Source of the DNA: an uncultured Oscillibacter sp.
GTDB taxonomy: Bacteria; Bacillota; Clostridia; Oscillospirales; Oscillospiraceae
DNA length: 18,731 nucleotides
NCBI GenBank assembly: GCA_900544105.1
Contig: UQUC01000048.1
Location: forward strand, 1 to 18,731
Direction: 5' to 3'
The position numbers and the translations under genes are program-made. Positions 7,960 through 15,417 of this stretch are shown here, in pieces. Positions within the stretch are counted from its first letter, which is position 1. Every line of letters starts with the position of its first letter. Under the pieces are notes generated by a model, which saw nothing but the letters and a program-made list of their open reading frames with translations, was not told the origin of the DNA and did not search any database.

Positions 7960-7988
7960 ATTATACAAACTGACAACCTTGATTGCAA
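7960..7988 (-). promoter_or_regulatory. Sigma-A promoter of the BusR-like/symporter operon
   Basis: TTGCAA (7988-7983), a 17-base spacer and TATAAT (7965-7960) lie 28 bases before the start codon. The spacer contains TTGTCAG, which could belong to an operator, but no clear palindrome was found there. The gene-free stretch 7933-8240 holds this promoter, the inverted repeat at 8052-8080 and the rpoN terminator; AT-rich sequence at 7989-8050 shows nothing else. Confidence 0.85.
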
Positions 7989-8051
7989 GAAAAGTTTTTA
8001 GTTTTTACAAAATTTTTACGTCACTTTACGCAACACGAATCCATTTCAATT

Positions 8052-8080
8052 CACGTTTTACACAGCTCTTATAAAACGTG
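8052..8080. repeat. Inverted repeat upstream of the BusR-like regulator promoter
   Basis: CACGTTTTA (8052-8060) and TAAAACGTG (8072-8080) are exact inverted copies separated by 11 bases. The element lies 64 bases upstream of the -35 box of the regulator operon and beyond the rpoN terminator, and has no T-run on either side. It could be an operator or simply a weak RNA hairpin. Function unknown. Confidence 0.55.
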
Positions 8081-8133
8081 CCCAGCCCCCATCGACTGTC
8101 TTGCCGGTGTCTGCCAGCAAGTCACCTGTTATT

Positions 8134-8173
8134 GCAAAAAACAGAGGTATGCGTCAAATCAACGCATACCTCT
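8134..8173 (-). terminator. Terminator of the activator-rpoN operon
   Basis: AGAGGTATGCGT (8143-8154) pairs with ACGCATACCTCT (8162-8173) around a 7-base loop and is followed on the minus strand by GTTTTTTGC (8142-8134). An outer pair, CACCTGTT (8123-8130) and AACAGGTG (8180-8187), flanks it symmetrically. It lies about 70 bases after the rpoN stop. Confidence 0.92.
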
Positions 8174-8240
8174 AAATTAAACAGGTGTCAGCGGAAGCCA
8201 CTCAGGGCCTTCCGTCTTTTGATCTTAAAACAATCATGCC

Positions 8241-9596
8241 TCATTTTCCACGGTTCCGGGCCCGGCGGGCCGTGGAGGAGCCGATCCCCAGCTCGATCCG
8301 GTATTTTGCCACGGTGCGGCGGGCCAGGAAAATTCCCTCCGCCGCCAGCAGGTCGCAGAGGGCCTGATCGCTGAGGGGGCGGTTGGCCTCCTCAGCCTTA
8401 AAATGAAGCAGCATCCGCTGCTTCACCGCCTGACGGGACAATCCTTGTTGTCCCACCGCCCGGCTGAAAAAGTAACGCAGCGGATAGATTCCCTGACGAC
8501 ATTGCAGGTATTTATCCCGCACGGCACGAGAAACGGTGGAGGGGTGCAGATCCAGTGTCTCTGCCAGAGAGGACAGCTTCATGGGTGACAGTTCCACAGT
8601 CTGCCCGGAAAAGAAGGATCTCTGCGCATCCAGGATGGCCTGCGCGCAGCGGCGCAGGGTGCTGCCCCGGCGTTCCAGGCTGTCCAGCAGCCATTTGGTC
8701 TGCCGCAGCTTCTCCTTTAAATAGGTGCGTGCCTCCGGATCGTCACTCTCCTTGGCCATGCTGCTATAATAAGGATTCACAGAGACCTTGGGGAGATAAT
8801 ATTCATTCAGCAACACCTGCAATTCCCCTTCCAGCTCCACAATGAACACATCCGGCCGGACGTAGAGGGTCGGTTCTGCCGGCTGAAAGGCCTGACCAGG
8901 GTGAGGATCCAAGGCGGCGATGGCCTTCTCCGCCGCCTGAATTTCAGAGATGCTGGCCCCAAGAGCCTTGGTGATGGGTCCATAGTGACTGCGGCTCAGT
9001 TCCGTGAGGAACCGTGCGGCAATGTCCATGGCGTAGGGGACGTTGTCCTTCCGGCGGCTCAGCTGAAGCACCAGACACTCCGACAGGTCCCGGGCGCCCA
9101 CGCCGGCAGGCTCCAAGGACTGAATCGTATCCAGTGCCTGATCTACCATCGTCTGGGGGATCTTCATTTCTGTCAGGCCGTCCAGATCCTCCTGCGTCAG
9201 ATATCCGTCCTCGTCCACCAACTCCGCCATATATTTACACAGGGCCAGCATGGGCTTCGGCAGTCGTTTCCGCTCCAACTGATCGCAGAGAAACGCAGAC
9301 AGGCTGTCCAGCTCCTTATCAGTCGCTCCCGGCTCCGGTGGGGCATCCTCCTCATGGGCAAAGGAGGTCCCAAAGGTCCCTGCGTCCAGCCAACTGGCTT
9401 TCTGCCGCAGTTCCGCGTAGGCAGAGCGAAGTTCTGAGGCTTCTGATAGCTCCAGAGTGGGATTTTCTTCGGAGAACTTCCCCAAATAGTCCAGCAATTC
9501 CTGGGAATTCATTTGCAGGACTTCCATGGACTGCAAAAGCTGGGGCGTCAACTTCAGTTCCTGCCGCAGTTCTGTTTTTAAAGAAATGAGATTCAT
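8241..9596 (-). CDS. rpoN: RNA polymerase sigma-54 factor (RpoN)
   Basis: Alternative sigma factor for -24/-12 promoters; open-complex formation needs an AAA+ activator. The 451-residue protein begins with the Gln/Leu-rich activator-interacting region (LRQELKLTPQLLQSMEVLQMNSQELLDYL). An acidic linker is near 85-95, the core-binding domain follows (LEPAGVGARDLSECLVLQL), and the HTH is LSSLAETLDLHPSTVSRAVRDKYLQ with the typical GIYPLRYFFSR after it. The RpoN box ARRTVAKYR is at 425-433. Length is normal for Gram-positive RpoN. ATG 9596-9594 is 7 bases after the activator's TGA, with GGAAGGAATGA as ribosome binding site, so the two are cotranscribed. Its product should serve the -24/-12 promoter at 11335. 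Confidence 0.97.
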   Translation of the reverse strand: MNLISLKTELRQELKLTPQLLQSMEVLQMNSQELLDYLGKFSEENPTLELSEASELRSAYAELRQKASWLDAGTFGTSFAHEEDAPPEPGATDKELDSLSAFLCDQLERKRLPKPMLALCKYMAELVDEDGYLTQEDLDGLTEMKIPQTMVDQALDTIQSLEPAGVGARDLSECLVLQLSRRKDNVPYAMDIAARFLTELSRSHYGPITKALGASISEIQAAEKAIAALDPHPGQAFQPAEPTLYVRPDVFIVELEGELQVLLNEYYLPKVSVNPYYSSMAKESDDPEARTYLKEKLRQTKWLLDSLERRGSTLRRCAQAILDAQRSFFSGQTVELSPMKLSSLAETLDLHPSTVSRAVRDKYLQCRQGIYPLRYFFSRAVGQQGLSRQAVKQRMLLHFKAEEANRPLSDQALCDLLAAEGIFLARRTVAKYRIELGIGSSTARRARNRGK

Positions 9597-9603
9597 AGCA
9601 GCT

Positions 9604-11034
9604 TCATTCCTTCCGGTCCTTCACATATTTGGCGATTTTCCGGACAGCGGTGGCCTGAGAGATGCCCAGTTCCTTCGCCACGGCCACCGTGGTACCGCAA
9701 CGGCGATAGGAATCTCGGATGATCTGTCCCTCAAAGGCGTCCATCCGCTCCGCCAAGGTCCCCTCCTGAGAGGGGAGGTCCGGCGTGCTGCCGCCGCTGT
9801 TGTATTCCAGTGGCAGGGCCGTAATGTCCAAAATCGGATTCTGGGCGGTGATGACCAGCCGTTCCATCAGATTTTCCAGCTGCCGCACATTGCCAGGCCA
9901 GGGATACTGCTCCAAAAAGGCCACAAACCGGGGACTTAACGCCAGCTGCTTGCCGTATTCCTTGCAAAACCGCTCCAAAAACTGGTGTGCCATAGGCAGG
10001 ATATCCTCCGGACGCTGCCGCAGGGGAGGGATGTGGACCCGGATGACGTTCAACCGGTAGAAAAGGTCCGAACGGAACAGCCCCCGCTGCACCTCCTCCT
10101 CCAGATTGCGGTTAGTGGCCACCAGCAGACGGAAATCCAACTCAATGCGCTTGGTGCCGGACACCCGCTCGATGGTCTTTTCCTGAATGAGCTGCAACAG
10201 CTTGGATTGAATATGAGGTGGCAGCTCTCCGATCTCATCCAGAAACAGGGTACCGTGGTTGGCCAGCTCGATCTTACCGATCTTACCGGCGGAGGCCGCG
10301 CCGGTAAAGGCGCCCTTTTCATAGCCGAACAGCTCAGATTCAATGAGGTTTTCATGGAGCACCGCGCAGTTGACCTCGATAAAGGGGCCGTTGGCCCGGT
10401 TGCTGATGGTATGGATGGCCTTGGCCACCGCGCTTTTGCCCACACCGGTCTCTCCGGTGATGAGAATGTTGGCCTTTGTGTTGGCGGTATTCAGGATCAA
10501 TGTCCACAACCGCTGCATGGCAGGGCTCTTCACCACCAGATCCGTGGCAGTGGCCCGGAGACGCAGTTCCGCGATCTCCTGCGTATACTGCTGCAAGGAA
10601 TCCTGTAAATGCCGGTAGTTTTGCTGAATGGTGTTGATCTGCTCCATGGACACCGTGTTGAAGCACACAGCATATTTCAGCACACCATTTTGATCAAACA
10701 GCGGAATTCCCACCGTCATAACATTTTTATGGGTGTGGTTGATGGTCTGGGTGGCGGTGATCTTTTTCTTCTGCCGGATGACCTCCGCAGTGATACAGGG
10801 CCGGAAGGTCCCGTTCGCCTCCAGATCAAAAGCCGACTTGCCCACGATGGAATCGTGGGTAAATCCAAAGTTCCGCTCATAGTTCTCACTGACTCGGAGA
10901 ATGATGCCGTCTGCGTCGGAGAGCATCATATCGTCTGCCAGGACCAGATTATTTCTGGGGCTGAGGATATCGAAAAGTCCCTCCAGATTGATATTTTCCT
11001 CAAAGAAATGAGGAAGGTCAGGTGTATGCGCCAT
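9604..11034 (-). CDS. PAS domain sigma-54-dependent activator (bacterial enhancer-binding protein)
   Basis: A 476-residue activator. An N-terminal PAS-like sensor covers about 30-130 (MMLSDADGIILRVSENYERNFGF, VGKSAFDLEANGTF, VGIPLFDQNGVLKYAVCF), followed by a helical linker at 131-165. The AAA+ domain has Walker A GETGVGKS (194-201), an intact sigma-54 loop GAFTGA (241-246), Walker B GTLFLDEIG (261-269) and RSDLFYRLNV with the arginine finger (321-330). A short Fis-type HTH ends the protein (TTVAVAKELGISQATAVRKIAKYV). No receiver domain is present, so control is by ligand or redox signal rather than phosphorylation (inference). The start at ATG 11034 is chosen for GGGAGGT 6 bases upstream; the ATG at 11064 lacks one. 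It is divergent from the crotonyl-CoA operon that it most likely activates. Confidence 0.93.
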   Translation of the reverse strand: MAHTPDLPHFFEENINLEGLFDILSPRNNLVLADDMMLSDADGIILRVSENYERNFGFTHDSIVGKSAFDLEANGTFRPCITAEVIRQKKKITATQTINHTHKNVMTVGIPLFDQNGVLKYAVCFNTVSMEQINTIQQNYRHLQDSLQQYTQEIAELRLRATATDLVVKSPAMQRLWTLILNTANTKANILITGETGVGKSAVAKAIHTISNRANGPFIEVNCAVLHENLIESELFGYEKGAFTGAASAGKIGKIELANHGTLFLDEIGELPPHIQSKLLQLIQEKTIERVSGTKRIELDFRLLVATNRNLEEEVQRGLFRSDLFYRLNVIRVHIPPLRQRPEDILPMAHQFLERFCKEYGKQLALSPRFVAFLEQYPWPGNVRQLENLMERLVITAQNPILDITALPLEYNSGGSTPDLPSQEGTLAERMDAFEGQIIRDSYRRCGTTVAVAKELGISQATAVRKIAKYVKDRKE

Positions 11035-11056
11035 GAGAGTACCTCCCGCGTGCGAT

Positions 11057-11076
11057 CTATTCATTTTTGATTATAG
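11057..11076 (-). promoter_or_regulatory. Putative activator-binding site A, over the activator's own -10 box
   Basis: CTATTCATTTTTGATTATAG shares its first 14 bases with site C (11207-11224) and is a degenerate palindrome. It covers TATAAT (11075-11070) of the activator's putative promoter and lies 23 bases before its start codon, a position suited to autorepression. Function is inferred from repetition and position. Confidence 0.6.
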
Positions 11077-11098
11077 CATATTCAAAAGCGAATAGAAA
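11070..11098 (-). promoter_or_regulatory. Putative sigma-A promoter of the activator-rpoN operon
   Basis: TATAAT (11075-11070) is perfect; at 17 bases upstream the -35 is only TTTCTA (11098-11093), three of six matches. A weak vegetative promoter fits a low-level regulator. Both boxes are overlapped by palindromic sites A and B. Confidence 0.6.
11078..11095. promoter_or_regulatory. Putative activator-binding site B
   Basis: Read on the minus strand this is CTATTCGCTTTTGAATAT, matching 15 of 18 positions of the perfect palindrome at 11207-11224. It lies two bases from site A, so the pair could bind two dimers, and it covers the spacer and -35 region of the activator promoter. Confidence 0.6.
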
Positions 11099-11206
11099 GG
11101 GTCGGTGCTAAGTTTCTTCTGTATCTTTTGTAAAAAATAACCGCTGGCTTTCGTGGTTCTTGCCGAAAGGATGTCCTGCGCAGGGAAAAATATATGCGCA
11201 TCCAGC

Positions 11207-11224
11207 CTATTCATTTTTGAATAG
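11207..11224. promoter_or_regulatory. Putative enhancer (site C) for the crotonyl-CoA operon
   Basis: CTATTCATTTTTGAATAG is a perfect palindrome (7-base arms, 4-base centre). Its centre is about 145 bases upstream of the expected start from the -24/-12 promoter at 11335-11352, a normal distance for a sigma-54 upstream activating site. The same motif recurs as sites A and B. No gene lies in the interval 11035-11454; besides these sites and promoters it is AT-rich. Confidence 0.68.
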
Positions 11225-11334
11225 TTCCCGAATGAGGTCGCTGAAAAAAGGAAAACACCGCCGAAATCTCCCGGTTTTTTTGTCAAACCCGCACAGTTGT
11301 CAGCCCTATTTTTGTGAAAAACAGCTTGCCAATC

Positions 11335-11352
11335 TTGGCACATAAATTGCTA
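11335..11352 (+). promoter_or_regulatory. Sigma-54 (-24/-12) promoter of the crotonyl-CoA/butyrate operon
   Basis: TTGGCACATAAATTGCTA matches the sigma-54 consensus TTGGCACG-N4-TTGCW at every position but one: GG at 11337-11338, GC at 11349-11350, correct 10-base spacing between them. Transcription should start near 11362, leaving a leader of about 93 bases before crt. The -24 element is also the right arm of a palindrome TGCCAA-TC-TTGGCA (11327-11340). rpoN and an activator gene lie immediately divergent. Confidence 0.9.
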
Positions 11353-11379
11353 CATTATTTGCTGTACAACCATGGATAG

Positions 11380-11415
11380 GCTGACGGGTGCAGCTGAACC
11401 CACATCTCCGTCAGC
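11380..11415 (+). other. Hairpin in the operon leader RNA
   Basis: GCTGACGG (11380-11387) pairs with CCGTCAGC (11408-11415) around a 20-base loop that can itself fold through GGGT/ACCC. It lies between the predicted start site and the crt ribosome binding site. No T-run follows directly, so it is not a simple terminator; it may stabilise the 5' end of the transcript. Confidence 0.5.
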
Positions 11416-11454
11416 ACAGACGCTTACATATTATTTTTGAGGAGGAATCTACTT

Positions 11455-12255
11455 ATGTATCAGACCCTTCGTTATGAAAAGCAGGAAAACATCGGCATTC
11501 TCACCATCAACCGTCCCGAGGCGCTGAACGCCCTGAACTCCACCGTCATCGGCGACCTGGAGCAGGCCATCACCGAGGTGGAGAAGGACGCCGAGCTGGG
11601 CGCTCTCATCATTACCGGCGAGGGCCGTTCCTTTGTGGCCGGCGCCGACATCGGCGAGCAGCTCCCCCTGGATGTGGCTGGCGGCCGCAAGTGGGGCCAG
11701 CGGGGCAGCGCCCTGATGCGCCGCATTGAGAAGCTGGAGATCCCCACCATCGCTGCTGTCAACGGCTTCGCTCTGGGCGGCGGCTGCGAGCTGGCCATGA
11801 GCTGCGACATCATCCTGGCTGCCGGCCCCAACGCTGAGGGCAAGGGCGGCGCCAAGTTCGGCCAGCCCGAGGTTGGCCTGGGCATCACCCCCGGCTTCTC
11901 CGGCACCCAGCGCCTGCCCCGCCGCGTGGGCATCGCCAAGGCCAAGGAGCTGATCTTCTCCGGCAAGGTCATCGGCGCCGCTGAGGCTGAGAAGATCGGC
12001 CTGGTCAACGCCGTGTATGCTCCCGAGGAGCTGATCCCCGGCGCCATCGCCATGGCCAAGTCCTTCACCGCCAACGCTCCCATTGCCGTGAAGTATTCCA
12101 AGGCCTGCATCGACCGCGGCATGCAGATGGACATTGACGACGGCATCGCTCTGGAGAACGAGCTGTTCGCCATGTGCTTCGCCACCGCCGACCAGAAGGA
12201 AGGCATGAGCGCCTTCGTTGAAAAGCGCAAGGAAAAGCACTTCCAGAACAAGTAA
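11455..12255 (+). CDS. crt: Crotonase / enoyl-CoA hydratase (3-hydroxybutyryl-CoA dehydratase)
   Basis: Interconverts crotonyl-CoA and 3-hydroxybutyryl-CoA. The 266-residue protein is close to the family length of 260. The oxyanion-hole motif AGADI is at 62-66 and NGFALGGGCELAMSCD at 103-118. Both catalytic glutamates of true hydratases are present: E112 in GGGCE and E139 in FGQPEVGLGITPGFSGTQRL. A small glycine-rich insertion (GPNAEGKGG, 124-132) precedes the second. ATG 11455 is chosen because AGGAGG sits at 11440-11445; an in-frame TTG at 11437 would precede that site. It is the first gene after the sigma-54 promoter. In this context it could run in the hydrating direction, sending crotonyl-CoA towards acetyl-CoA. 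Codon use is strongly biased (Leu CTG, Gly GGC, Lys AAG). Confidence 0.92.
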   Translation: MYQTLRYEKQENIGILTINRPEALNALNSTVIGDLEQAITEVEKDAELGALIITGEGRSFVAGADIGEQLPLDVAGGRKWGQRGSALMRRIEKLEIPTIAAVNGFALGGGCELAMSCDIILAAGPNAEGKGGAKFGQPEVGLGITPGFSGTQRLPRRVGIAKAKELIFSGKVIGAAEAEKIGLVNAVYAPEELIPGAIAMAKSFTANAPIAVKYSKACIDRGMQMDIDDGIALENELFAMCFATADQKEGMSAFVEKRKEKHFQNK

Positions 12256-12310
12256 ATTAGACTCCGTATCCATCGCTTAAAAAATTTCTGATAAAAGAGG
12301 AATTTACAGC

Positions 12311-13867
12311 ATGAAAAAAGTACGTGTCATTACCGCTGAGGAAGCGGCCCTGATGGTCAAGGACGGTGACACCGTCTCCACCGGCGGCTTCGTTAGCTGC
12401 GCCTGCCCCGAGGCGCTGACCAAGGCTCTGGAAAACCGTTTCGTGGAAACCGGCCATCCCCGCGACCTGACACTGTTCTTTGCAGCCGGTCAGGGCCACC
12501 GGGACGGCACCGGCGGCGACCACTTCGGCCACGAGGGTATGTGCAAACGGGTAGTCGGCGGTCACTGGGACCGCGCCGCCAAGCTGGGTGAGCTGGCTCT
12601 GGCCAACAAGCTGGAGGCCTATAACCTGCCCCAGGGCGTCATCACCCACATGTACCGCGACATTGCCGCCCACAACATCGGCACCATCACCCATGTTGGC
12701 CTGAACACCTTCGTAGACCCCCGTCACGAGGGCGGTAAGCTCAACGAGTGCACCAAGGAAGACCTGGTGAAGCTGGTGAACCTTGACGGCGAGGAGCGCC
12801 TGCTCTACAAGCCCATCCCCATCAATGTGTGCCTGGTCCGCGGTTCCTACGCCGATGAATACGGCAACTGCACCGTCCACCGCGAGATCGGTCCTCTGGA
12901 CGTCACCGCCCAGTGCCAGGCCACCAAGAACTCCGGCGGCATCGTGATCGTCCAGGTGGAAAAGATCGTGCAGGGCGGCACCCTGGATCCCCGCCTGGTG
13001 AAGATCCCCGGCATCTATGTGGATGCTATTGTGGTGGGTTCTCCCGAGGAAAACAACCAGTGCCTGGGCATGCCCTATGACGGGGCCCTGTCCGGCGAGT
13101 TCCGCATTCCCGTGGACGACATCCCCCCCATTCCCATGGACGCCAAGAAGATCATCGCCCGCCGTGCCGCTATGGAGCTGCCCCAGGACGCCATCGTGAA
13201 CCTGGGCACCGGCGCACCGGAGAAGATCGCAAACGTCTGCGCTGAGGAGGGCATCTCCAATAAGATGACTCTGACCGTGGAAGCCGGCTCCATCGCCGGT
13301 GTGCCCTACGGCGGCACCCAGTTTGGCGGCGCAGCCAACTCCATGGCCATTCTGGACCACAATGTCCAGTTCGACTTCTATCAGGGCGGCGGCCTGGACG
13401 TGGCTTTCCTGGGCCTGGCCGAGACCGCCCCCAACGGCGACCTGAACGTCTCCAAGTTCGGCACCCGTCTGGCCGGCGCCGGTGGCTTCATCGACATTAC
13501 CCAGAACGCCAAGAAGGTCGTTTACTGCGGCACCTTTACCGCCAAGGGCCTCAAGACCGAGTGCAAGGACGGCAAGCTGGTCATCACCCAGGAGGGTGCC
13601 AAGAAGAAGTTCGTCAACAAGGTGGAGCAGATCACCTTCTCCGGCGATTACGCCAATAAGGTGCACCAGCCCGTTCTGTACATCACCGAGCGCGCCGTGT
13701 TCGAGCTGCGGCCCGAGGGCGTGACGCTGGTGGAGATCGCCCCCGGCATTGATCTCCAGACCCAGGTTCTGGATCAGATGGAGTTCATGCCCAAGATCGC
13801 CGATGACCTGAAGCTCATGGATGAGCGCATCTTCCGTGAAGAACTGATGGGTCTGGCTAACGACTAA
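12311..13867 (+). CDS. Propionate/acetate-type CoA-transferase (Pct family), alpha and beta halves fused
   Basis: Moves CoA between acyl-CoAs and free carboxylic acids through a glutamyl-CoA intermediate. The 518-residue length and fused two-domain layout match Clostridium propionicum propionate CoA-transferase. The N-terminal half starts VRVITAEEAALMVKDGDTVSTGGF; the C-terminal half has NLGTGAPEKIANV (297-309). The catalytic glutamate is E324 in LTVEAGSIAGVPYGG, the same number as in the C. propionicum enzyme. A ribosome binding site AGAGG lies 10 bases before ATG. It is placed between crt and abfD, so it probably makes 4-hydroxybutyryl-CoA using butyryl-CoA or acetyl-CoA as donor. The usual enzyme for that step belongs to the shorter AbfT/Cat2 group (about 430-440 residues). 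Substrate is therefore inferred from context. Confidence 0.9.
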   Translation: MKKVRVITAEEAALMVKDGDTVSTGGFVSCACPEALTKALENRFVETGHPRDLTLFFAAGQGHRDGTGGDHFGHEGMCKRVVGGHWDRAAKLGELALANKLEAYNLPQGVITHMYRDIAAHNIGTITHVGLNTFVDPRHEGGKLNECTKEDLVKLVNLDGEERLLYKPIPINVCLVRGSYADEYGNCTVHREIGPLDVTAQCQATKNSGGIVIVQVEKIVQGGTLDPRLVKIPGIYVDAIVVGSPEENNQCLGMPYDGALSGEFRIPVDDIPPIPMDAKKIIARRAAMELPQDAIVNLGTGAPEKIANVCAEEGISNKMTLTVEAGSIAGVPYGGTQFGGAANSMAILDHNVQFDFYQGGGLDVAFLGLAETAPNGDLNVSKFGTRLAGAGGFIDITQNAKKVVYCGTFTAKGLKTECKDGKLVITQEGAKKKFVNKVEQITFSGDYANKVHQPVLYITERAVFELRPEGVTLVEIAPGIDLQTQVLDQMEFMPKIADDLKLMDERIFREELMGLAND

Positions 13868-13875
13868 ACATCCCT

Positions 13876-13901
13876 CTAAGGGGGGAGCGATCCCCCCTTA
13901 G
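13876..13901 (+). other. Intercistronic GNRA hairpin between pct and abfD
   Basis: CTAAGGGGGGA (13876-13886) and TCCCCCCTTAG (13891-13901) form a perfect 11-bp stem closed by the tetraloop GCGA. No T-run follows, and abfD starts 30 bases later with its own AGGAGG, so a terminator is unlikely. It probably affects RNA processing or decay within the operon (inference). Confidence 0.75.
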
Positions 13902-13931
13902 TCCCCAAATCAATTAGGAGGATAACAAAAA

Positions 13932-15410
13932 ATGGCATTGATGACCCCCCAAGAATACATTGAGTCCCTGCGGAAGCTGAACACCCGCGTCTACATGTTC
14001 GGTGAGAAGATCGAGAACTGGGTGGATCACCCCATGATCCGCCCCTCCATCAACTGCGTGGCCATGACCTACGCTCTGGCCCAGGATCCCCAGTACGCTG
14101 AGCTGATGACCGTGAAGTCCAGCCTCACCGGACACACCATCAACCGCTTCACCCACCTGCATCAGTCCACTGAGGACCTGATGAACAAGGTGAAGATGCA
14201 GCGTCTGCTGGGCCAGAAGACCGCTTCCTGCTTCCAGCGCTGCGTGGGCATGGACGCCTTCAACTCCGTCTTCTCCACCACCTATGAGATCGACGAGAAG
14301 TACGGCACCCACTATCACGAGAACTTCAAGAAGTTCCTGACCTACGTCCAGGACAACGACCTCACCGTGGACGGCGCTATGACCGACCCCAAGGGTGACC
14401 GTTCCAAATCTCCCAGCCAGCAGGCTGATCCCGACATGTACGTTCATGTTGTGGAGCGCCGTCCCGACGGCATCGTGGTCTGCGGTGCCAAGTGCCACCA
14501 GACCGGCTCCATCAACTCCCACTGGCACATCTTCATGCCCACCATCTCCATGGGTGAGGCCGATAAGGATTGGGCTGTCAGCTTTGCCTGCCCCACCGAC
14601 GCCGAGGGCATGTACATGATCTACGGCCGTCAGTCCTGCGACACCCGGAAGATGGAGGAGGACGCCTCTATCGACGTGGGCAACGCCAAGTTCGGCGGCC
14701 AGGAGGCTCTGGTGGTTCTGGACCATGTGTTCATCCCCAACGAGTACATCTTCCTCAACGGCGAGTATGAGTTCGCCGGCATGATCGTGGAGCGCTTCGC
14801 CGGTTATCACCGTCAGTCCTACGGCGGCTGCAAGGTGGGCGTGGGCGACACCCTGATCGGCGCCGCTGCTCTGGCCGCCGAGTACAACGGCGTGGAGAAG
14901 GCCTCTGCCGTGAAGGATAAGCTGATCGAGATGACCCACCTGAACGAGACCCTGTTCTGCTGCGGCATCGCCTGCTCCGCTCAGGGCTTCAAGACCAAGG
15001 CGGGCAACTATCAGATCGACCTGCTGCTGGCCAACGTCTGCAAGCAGAACGTGACCCGTTTCCCCTATGAGATCGTCCGTCTGGCAGAGGACATTGCCGG
15101 CGGTCTGATGGTCACCATGCCCTCTCAGGTGGACTTCCACAGCGATATGGTTGTTGGCCGCAACGGTGAGACCATCGGTGAGATCTGCAACAAGTTCTTC
15201 GCCGCCCGCGAGGGTGTCTCCACCGAGAACCGTCAGCGCATCATGCGCTTCATCGAGAACCTGTGCCTGGGCGCGGCCGCTGTCGGCTACCGCACCGAGT
15301 CCATGCACGGCGCCGGTTCTCCCCAGGCCCAGCGCATCATGATCGCCCGCCAGGGCAACATCCAGGGCAAGAAGCAGCTTGCCAAGGATATCGCCGGCAT
15401 CGTCGACTAA
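13932..15410 (+). CDS. abfD: 4-hydroxybutyryl-CoA dehydratase / vinylacetyl-CoA delta-isomerase
   Basis: Radical flavoenzyme with a [4Fe-4S] cluster that dehydrates 4-hydroxybutyryl-CoA to crotonyl-CoA and isomerises vinylacetyl-CoA. The 492-residue protein has the whole cluster ligand set: C100 and C104 in SCFQRCVGMDA, H293 and C300 in YHRQSYGGC. These equal C99, C103, H292 and C299 of the Clostridium aminobutyricum enzyme with an offset of one. Other family blocks seen are MTDPKGDRSKSPSQQADPDMYVHVVER and KCHQTGSINSHWHIFMPT. The start ATG 13932 follows AGGAGG by 10 bases. The cluster is oxygen-labile in known enzymes, which implies a strict anaerobe. This gene is what marks the operon as a 4-hydroxybutyrate (4-aminobutyrate/succinate) route to butyrate rather than the plain acetyl-CoA route. 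Confidence 0.97.
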   Translation: MALMTPQEYIESLRKLNTRVYMFGEKIENWVDHPMIRPSINCVAMTYALAQDPQYAELMTVKSSLTGHTINRFTHLHQSTEDLMNKVKMQRLLGQKTASCFQRCVGMDAFNSVFSTTYEIDEKYGTHYHENFKKFLTYVQDNDLTVDGAMTDPKGDRSKSPSQQADPDMYVHVVERRPDGIVVCGAKCHQTGSINSHWHIFMPTISMGEADKDWAVSFACPTDAEGMYMIYGRQSCDTRKMEEDASIDVGNAKFGGQEALVVLDHVFIPNEYIFLNGEYEFAGMIVERFAGYHRQSYGGCKVGVGDTLIGAAALAAEYNGVEKASAVKDKLIEMTHLNETLFCCGIACSAQGFKTKAGNYQIDLLLANVCKQNVTRFPYEIVRLAEDIAGGLMVTMPSQVDFHSDMVVGRNGETIGEICNKFFAAREGVSTENRQRIMRFIENLCLGAAAVGYRTESMHGAGSPQAQRIMIARQGNIQGKKQLAKDIAGIVD

Positions 15411-15417
15411 AGTTATA

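Noticed and set aside
11327..11340. A second, leftward sigma-54 promoter from the TGCCAA-TC-TTGGCA palindrome
   Set aside because: On the minus strand TTGGCA is not followed by a TTGC element at the required spacing.
11437..11454. TTG start for crt, six codons upstream
   Set aside because: The codons would overlap the AGGAGG ribosome binding site that clearly serves ATG 11455.
13876..13901. Terminator between pct and abfD
   Set aside because: No T-run follows and the next gene continues the same pathway 30 bases later; it is treated as an intercistronic hairpin.
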